A stretch of 5,174 nucleotides of DNA from an uncultured Fidelibacterota bacterium (GTDB taxonomy: Bacteria; Fidelibacterota; Marinisomatia; Marinisomatales; TCS55): contig CAJWGZ010000077.1 in assembly GCA_913041075.1 (NCBI GenBank), positions 1-5,174 of the forward strand, in the 5' to 3' direction. Below the pieces are notes generated by a model, which was given only the letters and a program-made list of their open reading frames with translations, searched no databases and was not told where the DNA came from. Both the position numbers and the translations under genes were made by a program. This document shows positions 1 to 5,174 of the stretch, piece by piece; position 1 is the stretch's first letter, and every line of letters begins with the position of its first letter.

Positions 1-17
1 CAGCCCCCGCTACAATG

Positions 18-48
18 AAAACCCGTCTTATTGACGGGTTTTTTGTTT
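18..48 (+). terminator. Rho-independent terminator of the upstream unit
   Basis: A perfect 10-bp inverted repeat (18-27 with 33-42, core ACCCGTC/GACGGGT) encloses a 5-base loop TTATT and runs into a T-rich tail (39-48, six T, then G, then three T). This is a classical intrinsic terminator for transcription coming from the left, so a gene on the + strand probably ends just before the window. On the opposite strand the stem is followed by only four T residues, so any bidirectional activity would be weak. It also shows that the in-frame ATG at 15 lies next to a terminator stem and is not a credible start for the following gene. Confidence 0.9.
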
Positions 49-49
49 A

Positions 50-79
50 TAGACAATTAGGACTCGTGGGGTGTAATAT
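50..79 (+). promoter_or_regulatory. Candidate sigma-70-like promoter for the large gene
   Basis: TAGACA at 50-55 matches the -35 consensus TTGACA at five of six positions. TAATAT at 74-79 matches TATAAT at four of six, with an 18-base spacer. It lies directly after the upstream terminator and about 22 bases before ATG 102, where a promoter would have to be. The predicted 5' leader would be only about 15 bases and has no clear Shine-Dalgarno sequence, which is common in FCB bacteria. The match is weak and the region AT-rich, so this is tentative. Confidence 0.3.
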
Positions 80-101
80 TGCTCTTCAAATAAATAATCC
101 A

Positions 102-3100
102 ATGAAAAAGACATTAATCTTATTACCATTATTACTGATTGTCTCAATTGCAAATGGTGTAGATCTAATTGTTGATCAAAGTGCGCTTTCGCAATATGGG
201 ACGGATAACTACCTTTTGTTTGATGGATTTGGTGACGACCCTAGCCACAGTGTGACAGGTACCGATGAGGTCCATTTATGGAATGGAGAAGAAGAACCGC
301 CTGACAATGCACCCACAGACTGGATCAATTATACTCAGGAAGCATTAGTCTATATGGACGCATATGTGGCAGATGGTGCTACAGCCCATCATCGCGAAAT
401 CATGGGTAATGGCTTCCCGGGTGTCGGCGGTAATAGCTCGCAAAGGCCACCATCAATATCGATTCATTATGGCAACCAGATTAGATATGGATTTGGATTT
501 GGGGTGGGCACTCAGGGAGCACGTGAAATAGTTGAAGGAACAGACATACAAGAAGAAATTTGGCAACATATAGCCGTTACGTTTGATGGTGAAAATTTAA
601 AATTATATGTAAATGGTGAACTGGTGCAAAGTGACAATCATGCAGGAGAGACTCCAGTAGCAGTACCGGTAAAAATGCTGGGCTCATCCTTCCGCGGTAA
701 AATGGATGAGGTCCGAATGTGGAATGTGGCCAGGACTCAAGAACAGATTCAGGCAGCAATGAATGATACTTTAAGTTTAGATGACAGAGACGGGCTGGTA
801 TCATATTTTACAATGGATCTCAATGAAGATTGGAAGTTAATTGATAAAAGCGGAACTGTCGATCCTATCGGGATTTTTCCTGGGGACGTCCACAATGACT
901 TTGATAATAATGAGATTTTACAAGAATATTATTCTGACGATTGTCCTAATGGACCCGATGGGAGCACCAATTGCCCGTATCCCACCATCCGCAGTGCGAT
1001 GGATGATGCACAGCCCGGGGACCGTATTTATATCAAGGGAGGGAGATATAATGAGCTTTTCAACAAATATAGGTTTAATGGTTTTGATTGGCCTACTGGT
1101 TCAGTACCCGCTCCAACAATTACTTTTGAAGGATATCCCGGTGAAGATGTGAGGATCGATGGTACTGTACCCATTAATGCAGAGTGGGAGTATCATGAAA
1201 ATGGTATATGGAAAGCGGTTCTGGATATGGATGCCATTTCAAAACAGATCATGAGGCCGGTTGATACCCTTTACAGTGTGTTTGTAAATGACCGGTATAT
1301 GATCCCTGCTCTCCCCTTTAATATAAAAAATCCTACCGACCCTACCACCGGTAACCCAAGGAACCCTGAGCCGAATACTATATGGGAAAATATTGGGAAA
1401 AATCCTTTCTTATACAGCCCAGATAGTTCCGATGCATGGCCGTATTTAGACTCCCCGGCCTACCCTAATGGCATTGAATATTATTTACCTGGTGAATATG
1501 CAAATTTAGATACAGTGGAAGAGTGGTCATTTGATGCTAGCACAAGTACTTTATACCTCTACCCCGGTGGAAATTTCAACTTTTCATCCCCAAATGTCCG
1601 GGTAAGGGTAAGGGTAATAAATATAAATTTTTTAGACTCGGATAATCTTGAATTCAGAAATATCCATTTTTTTGCCGGCGCACAAATTTTCAGTAATTGC
1701 AATTATAGGACCATGGAAGATTGCAGATTTTCATTTGGTGCGTTCTTTGGCGGAGAGTCCAGTATAGGCTCTGGCAGTAGTAATGGTTATAGTGATCATA
1801 TGACCATCAGAAATTGTATCTTCGAATATAGCAATGGTCGATCTCCCTTTTGGGGTGTTGGACATCAATCTACAGTAGAAAATGTTTTAGTCAGGTATAA
1901 TGATTGGTTTCATGGTTCTGCTAACTATGTAGGTGGAGACCATGCAGGCCCCGCATACTATCGTTATCTTACAATAGAGAATAGCACCAATGCCGGTCTC
2001 TGGCCTGGAAGGGGTGGTTTGGTAGAGTATAGCCGCTTTGAGAATCTATATGATGGCGTAGACGGCAGCGGCATTCAAAGAAATGGAGCGACTGTTGAAT
2101 ATGGCACGACGCGTTATTCATGGATTATAAATATGCCGGGTCTGAATGGTATGCGGTTTAATAGTGCCTGCGGCGGCACTGAAGGGGATGTGCATCATGT
2201 TGTTGCCATAGGTGCCAGCCGCGGTATGAAACTGAAAGGTGACTATCATGAAGTGTACCATGTTACCACATACGATAATAGGAGGAACGATATCTCTCTT
2301 GGATGGGGTAAGTATTGTGGCCCGGACAGGGCAGGGGCTACTGAACCTGGCAACGTTAACTCAAGAATCCTTAACAGTATTGCAGAAAGCTCATTGGATT
2401 GTAGCTCACCCGACTGCAAGCCCACAGAAGGCCTGACGGAAGCTGATTCCCTTATTGAAGACATTTCGAATTATGAAACATTTGCAGCTTCGGGCATCTG
2501 GTATGGTCGATTTTTGAGGCGTTGTGTGGATAATTGGTGTTCTTATTTTCCTGCACCGCAAATTGAACTGGCAAACCCCTGGTATGGCTGGCATGCTGAA
2601 TCTGAAGAAACTCTTTTAGAGGAGTTTGGTGAAGTTCCGTGGGATGACCAAAGACAGAGTTATGATTTTCGCCCCAGGAAAGGATCTAATTTGATTGATG
2701 CTGGCGTGATAGTTCCAGGAATAAATGATGGTTTGGATAGTCGTGATAATGCCCCAAGTCATGGCCTTTGGCTGGATGAACGGCCGGATCAACCATGGTT
2801 AGGTGTATACAATCCAGTTGGTGCGGATTTTAATCACCCGCCTACGTATCCTGGACAGAACCGCAGGTTTGTAGGTGCTGCACCCGACATTGGCGCCTAC
2901 GAATATGGCGATTCCGTATACTGGATACCGGGATACAGGTATTCTTATCCCAGTGTTCCCATACCCAATGATAATGCAGTAGATGTCCCCATAGATTACA
3001 GTGTGGTCTGGAATTACCCCTATAAAAAGGATTATACCGGCACAACGGCTACAGTTACTTTAAGCGGGCCCGGCGTAAACAGAGCTGAGACTTTTCGGTA

Positions 3101-4439
3101 TCCAAATAATGTGCTTTTTCAAACGTTTCAACCGGGCGGGACCTACACCTGGTCCGTTACAGTGGACGGCATCAGTGGGGGAAACTGGACTTTCACGATC
3201 GCTGATAAAATGTATCCCACGAATGATCGATCAATAGATACAGTGGCTGTAGATAGTGCCCTCATACCATTTATTCATATTGATGAATGGCACGGGGAAA
3301 CCGTTCTGAAAGTGAAGAAAAATAATATGGCCTTTTTACGTTTTGATATTCCAACCTCTCTCAATTACAGATGTACCATTCATTTAAACTTAGTCCCGGA
3401 AAATGTTTCACTGGCTGAAGATGGCGGAATTATTCTTTACGCATTTGATTCGGACTGGGGCGAAAGATTGACTGATGAAAACAACATAGGCATTATTGAT
3501 CATAGTTTATTAACACCGTTAGATACGCTGTATGCTCTTGAGCCGGAAACCCCGGTATCTTTCGATTTAACTGATAATATTAATTCAGCTTGTAGAAATC
3601 ACTCTTTTGCTTTGGGCGTTTTGGATTCTACAGATAACGTATCTTTTTACAGTAAAGAAAAAGAATATGAGCAAAGGGCTAATAACTATGCCCCCCGAAT
3701 GAATGTTTGGCCTAGCCTTTCTTTTCAGGAATGCATTTATACTGTACTACCATCAGTTTACCCTGGTGATACGGACAACAATGGAGTTGTGAATGAATTT
3801 GATATTCTGCCTTTAGCCACTTATTTTTACAAAACCGGCCCACAACGTTGTACGGCTGGTTATGGCTGGTTACCGTCTCCTTTTGACTCTCTTTGGGTAT
3901 TGAATTCTGCTGCCACATATGCCGATGCCAACGGAGACGGTATTATTGATGAAAGTGATTTATTCGGGATCGCGCTTAACTGGGGTAAGAGCCATGGGGA
4001 CGGTTCGAACAATTTTGTAATTGATCCAGGTGACAGTACATTGGTTACCTTTCATAAACCTGCACTTGAACAATTATACCAGGCATTAAGCGGAGATGGT
4101 GAGCCGGTACGGAAGATGAGATCACTTTTGGAAAGAATATTAGGCATGGTAAACATGCCTGATAAATTCTCTCTTTATCAGAATTATCCCAACCCTTTCA
4201 ACCCCATCACTACAATCAGATACGATCTTCCAGAACAGAGTCACGTAAATATTGTCATTTATGATATGCTTGGTAGAGAAGTAACTCAGCTTGTCAACGC
4301 CACCTTGGAAGCCGGCTATAGGTCAATACAATGGAATTCTACCAATAGTTTTGGCAAGCCCGTAAGTGCGGGAGTCTACATCTACCGGATAAATGCTGGG
4401 AAATTCATGCAGGCCAGGAAGATGGTGCTTTTGAAATGA
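102..4439 (+). CDS. Secreted multidomain beta-helix protein with LamG, DNRLRE, dockerin-like and T9SS sorting domains
   Basis: This 1445-residue exported protein is probably a polysaccharide-active or polysaccharide-binding enzyme; its reaction cannot be assigned from the sequence. Seen in order: Sec signal peptide 1-19 (MKK, leucine-rich core, ANG cleavage site); LamG/concanavalin-like fold about 35-240 (WQHIAVTFDG from W154, MDEVRMWN at 201-208); right-handed parallel beta-helix about 290-936. The helix opens with YPTIRSAMDDAQPGDRIYI from Y293 and closes with the family signature PDIGAYEYG at 928-936. Near its start are a VFVNDRYM segment (393-400) and an EWSFD...LYLYPGG segment (474-490), which recall the beta-sandwich insert of some beta-helix glycosidases. 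Next come an Ig/FnIII-like module about 940-1035 and a DNRLRE/CBM96-like module about 1037-1206 (FLRFDIP at 1078-1084). Two dockerin-type calcium loops follow (1223-1234 and 1275-1286), then a helical linker and a type A T9SS sorting domain 1353-1445 (NYPNPFNP at 1361-1368, ending MVLLK). ATG 102 is chosen because it begins the signal peptide; the earlier in-frame ATG 15 abuts a terminator hairpin. Catalytic residues are not identified. It could be a non-catalytic adhesin instead. Confidence 0.93.
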   Translation: MKKTLILLPLLLIVSIANGVDLIVDQSALSQYGTDNYLLFDGFGDDPSHSVTGTDEVHLWNGEEEPPDNAPTDWINYTQEALVYMDAYVADGATAHHREIMGNGFPGVGGNSSQRPPSISIHYGNQIRYGFGFGVGTQGAREIVEGTDIQEEIWQHIAVTFDGENLKLYVNGELVQSDNHAGETPVAVPVKMLGSSFRGKMDEVRMWNVARTQEQIQAAMNDTLSLDDRDGLVSYFTMDLNEDWKLIDKSGTVDPIGIFPGDVHNDFDNNEILQEYYSDDCPNGPDGSTNCPYPTIRSAMDDAQPGDRIYIKGGRYNELFNKYRFNGFDWPTGSVPAPTITFEGYPGEDVRIDGTVPINAEWEYHENGIWKAVLDMDAISKQIMRPVDTLYSVFVNDRYMIPALPFNIKNPTDPTTGNPRNPEPNTIWENIGKNPFLYSPDSSDAWPYLDSPAYPNGIEYYLPGEYANLDTVEEWSFDASTSTLYLYPGGNFNFSSPNVRVRVRVININFLDSDNLEFRNIHFFAGAQIFSNCNYRTMEDCRFSFGAFFGGESSIGSGSSNGYSDHMTIRNCIFEYSNGRSPFWGVGHQSTVENVLVRYNDWFHGSANYVGGDHAGPAYYRYLTIENSTNAGLWPGRGGLVEYSRFENLYDGVDGSGIQRNGATVEYGTTRYSWIINMPGLNGMRFNSACGGTEGDVHHVVAIGASRGMKLKGDYHEVYHVTTYDNRRNDISLGWGKYCGPDRAGATEPGNVNSRILNSIAESSLDCSSPDCKPTEGLTEADSLIEDISNYETFAASGIWYGRFLRRCVDNWCSYFPAPQIELANPWYGWHAESEETLLEEFGEVPWDDQRQSYDFRPRKGSNLIDAGVIVPGINDGLDSRDNAPSHGLWLDERPDQPWLGVYNPVGADFNHPPTYPGQNRRFVGAAPDIGAYEYGDSVYWIPGYRYSYPSVPIPNDNAVDVPIDYSVVWNYPYKKDYTGTTATVTLSGPGVNRAETFRYPNNVLFQTFQPGGTYTWSVTVDGISGGNWTFTIADKMYPTNDRSIDTVAVDSALIPFIHIDEWHGETVLKVKKNNMAFLRFDIPTSLNYRCTIHLNLVPENVSLAEDGGIILYAFDSDWGERLTDENNIGIIDHSLLTPLDTLYALEPETPVSFDLTDNINSACRNHSFALGVLDSTDNVSFYSKEKEYEQRANNYAPRMNVWPSLSFQECIYTVLPSVYPGDTDNNGVVNEFDILPLATYFYKTGPQRCTAGYGWLPSPFDSLWVLNSAATYADANGDGIIDESDLFGIALNWGKSHGDGSNNFVIDPGDSTLVTFHKPALEQLYQALSGDGEPVRKMRSLLERILGMVNMPDKFSLYQNYPNPFNPITTIRYDLPEQSHVNIVIYDMLGREVTQLVNATLEAGYRSIQWNSTNSFGKPVSAGVYIYRINAGKFMQARKMVLLK
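1600..1617 (+). repeat. Three perfect copies of the hexanucleotide GGGTAA
   Basis: GGGTAA occurs three times head to tail inside the beta-helix gene and encodes alternating Val-Arg (residues 499-506 read as VRVRVRVI, in a predicted beta-strand). The unit is six bases, so gain or loss of a copy would keep the frame and simply change the strand by two residues. It may be chance or a minor slippage site. Confidence 0.75.
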
Positions 4440-4447
4440 TAAAATTC

Positions 4448-4453
4448 AAGGAA
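4448..4453 (+). promoter_or_regulatory. Candidate ribosome binding site for the cohesin lipoprotein gene
   Basis: AAGGAA lies 11 bases before the GTG at 4465, slightly far for an ideal Shine-Dalgarno. A second purine run, GGAAAGG at 4459-4465, touches the start codon and is too close to serve. The site supports GTG 4465 modestly. Coupling to translation of the upstream gene, which stops 25 bases before this start, may matter as much. Confidence 0.35.
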
Positions 4454-4464
4454 AGAATGGAAAG

Positions 4465-5174
4465 GTGTTAAAGATAAACACAATATTCATTTTGTTCTTT
4501 GGTGTAATATTAACCAACTGTGGGCTTTTTGATAATGAGGATGAATCAATCGATAGCCCTATTGCCGCATTCGAAGCTGAACCTGCAGAAGGTTATGTTC
4601 CGTTGATAGTGACATTTACTAATAAATCTGATCCTGGCACAGGTAGTAATGTTGAGTATTTGTGGGATTTCGGTGATGGAGGTACAACAACAGCGGAGAA
4701 TCCAGTTCATACTTTCACTGATGTCGGGTTTTTTTCCGTTACGTTGACAACTACAACAACTCATGGCAGTGACATTTCTGACCCGCAAGTGATTACGGTA
4801 GATACTACAGTAATTTCTCCAGTTTTGTTATTGTCATCCAGTTCTTCTTCAATAACAATTGGCGGATCAACATCAATATCACTGGAAATAACTGATCTGG
4901 GAATTTCCGTTTTTGGCGTCGAAATGCAGATAAGTTACAATGCAAGTGTTGTTGAGGTAGACACTTTAAGTTTTGTGCAGGGATCTTATTTTGGGACTAA
5001 TGCAATTTCACTGTTTCAAATAGTGGATGATAAAATACATCTTTCGATCAGTGCAATTCATGGTGATGCCATGGTAAATGGCACCGGTCAATTAGCTGCG
5101 TTTGAAGTAACTGGGCTTTCTTCAGGAACGAGTACATTTACAATTGTACCTGAAGAGCTTCATTTTATTGATGA
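4465..5174 (+). CDS. Partial lipoprotein with PKD and cohesin-like domains
   Basis: This open frame has no stop before the window end, so 236 codons are visible and the C-terminus is missing. GTG 4465 is the best start: it gives a short basic N-region (MLKIN), a hydrophobic core (IFILFFGVI) and a lipobox-like LTNC at 16-19. The frame upstream is closed by a stop at 4432, and the only later alternative, TTG 4492, would leave almost no N-region. Asn before the lipidated Cys19 is unusual, since Gly, Ala or Ser is typical. An acidic stretch (DNEDE, 23-27) follows the Cys. Residues about 32-113 form a PKD domain (WDFGDG at 67-72, NPVHTFTDVGFFSVTL at 79-94). After a serine-rich linker (124-129), residues from about 118 to the edge look like a cohesin: SLEITDLGISVFGVEMQISY at 139-158, VVEVDTL at 162-168, then GTGQLAAFEVTGLSSGTSTF at 206-225 and LHFID at the end. 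Cohesins bind dockerins, and the gene just upstream carries a dockerin-like module, so a scaffold or anchor role is inferred. Other cohesin-fold adhesion roles remain possible. Confidence 0.82.
   Translation, partial: MLKINTIFILFFGVILTNCGLFDNEDESIDSPIAAFEAEPAEGYVPLIVTFTNKSDPGTGSNVEYLWDFGDGGTTTAENPVHTFTDVGFFSVTLTTTTTHGSDISDPQVITVDTTVISPVLLLSSSSSSITIGGSTSISLEITDLGISVFGVEMQISYNASVVEVDTLSFVQGSYFGTNAISLFQIVDDKIHLSISAIHGDAMVNGTGQLAAFEVTGLSSGTSTFTIVPEELHFID

Noticed and set aside
70..80. GGTGTAATATT occurs at 70-80 and again at 4501-4511 (there as GGTGTAATATT inside the second gene)
   Set aside because: The second copy encodes part of the lipoprotein signal peptide core (GVI and the start of Leu). 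An 11-base match without flanking similarity is most simply chance.
841..1152. Alternative + strand open frame of 103 codons inside the large gene
   Set aside because: It lies wholly within the beta-helix gene in another frame, shows no domain motif, and the overlapping frame has clear protein-family signatures.
2246..2594. Open frames on the - strand inside the large gene (2246-2464 and 2406-2594)
   Set aside because: Both are short and overlap each other and the real gene. Their translations show no recognisable motif or start signal.
4142..4160. Perfect 7-bp inverted repeat AGGCATG/CATGCCT with a 5-base loop
   Set aside because: It is inside the coding sequence just before the sorting domain and has no T-tract, so it is not a terminator. 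Its length is compatible with chance.
4440..4464. Possible terminator or separate promoter between the two genes
   Set aside because: The 25-base gap has no inverted repeat with a T-tract and no room for a full promoter, so the two genes are best read as one operon.
4546..4788. An 80-codon open frame on the - strand opposite the second gene
   Set aside because: The + strand frame here encodes a clear PKD domain (WDFGDG), so the antisense frame is a shadow.

Overview
The window holds one complete large secreted-protein gene and the 5' part of a second gene, both on the + strand. The C-terminus of the first gene is a textbook type IX secretion (T9SS) type A sorting domain of the form found in non-Bacteroidetes members of the FCB superphylum (NYPNPFNP ... 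MVLLK). I therefore infer a Marinimicrobia (SAR406)-like, Ignavibacteria-like or Calditrichaeota-like bacterium. Marinimicrobia is my best guess from the wording of that domain, but the sequence alone does not prove it. No rRNA, tRNA, mobile element or CRISPR array is visible.

Layout: bases 1-48 are the tail of an upstream transcription unit, ending in a strong intrinsic terminator (18-48). A weak promoter candidate (50-79) follows. The first gene starts at ATG 102, not at the earlier in-frame ATG 15, and ends at 4439. It encodes a 1445-residue protein with, in order: a Sec signal peptide, a LamG-type jelly roll, a large right-handed parallel beta-helix, an Ig/FnIII-like module, a DNRLRE-type (CBM96-like) module, a dockerin-like pair of calcium loops and a T9SS sorting domain. 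After a 25-base gap with no terminator, a second gene starts at GTG 4465 and runs off the window end. It has a lipoprotein signal, a PKD domain and a cohesin-like domain.

The most interesting point is the pairing. A dockerin-bearing, T9SS-exported beta-helix protein lies directly upstream of, and probably in one operon with, a cohesin-bearing lipoprotein. The inferred model is that the lipoprotein sits on the outer membrane and holds the exported carbohydrate-active (or carbohydrate-binding) protein at the surface through a cohesin-dockerin contact, a minimal two-part analogue of a cellulosome. The domain calls rest on visible motifs. The physical interaction, the substrate and the surface location of the lipoprotein are inference.
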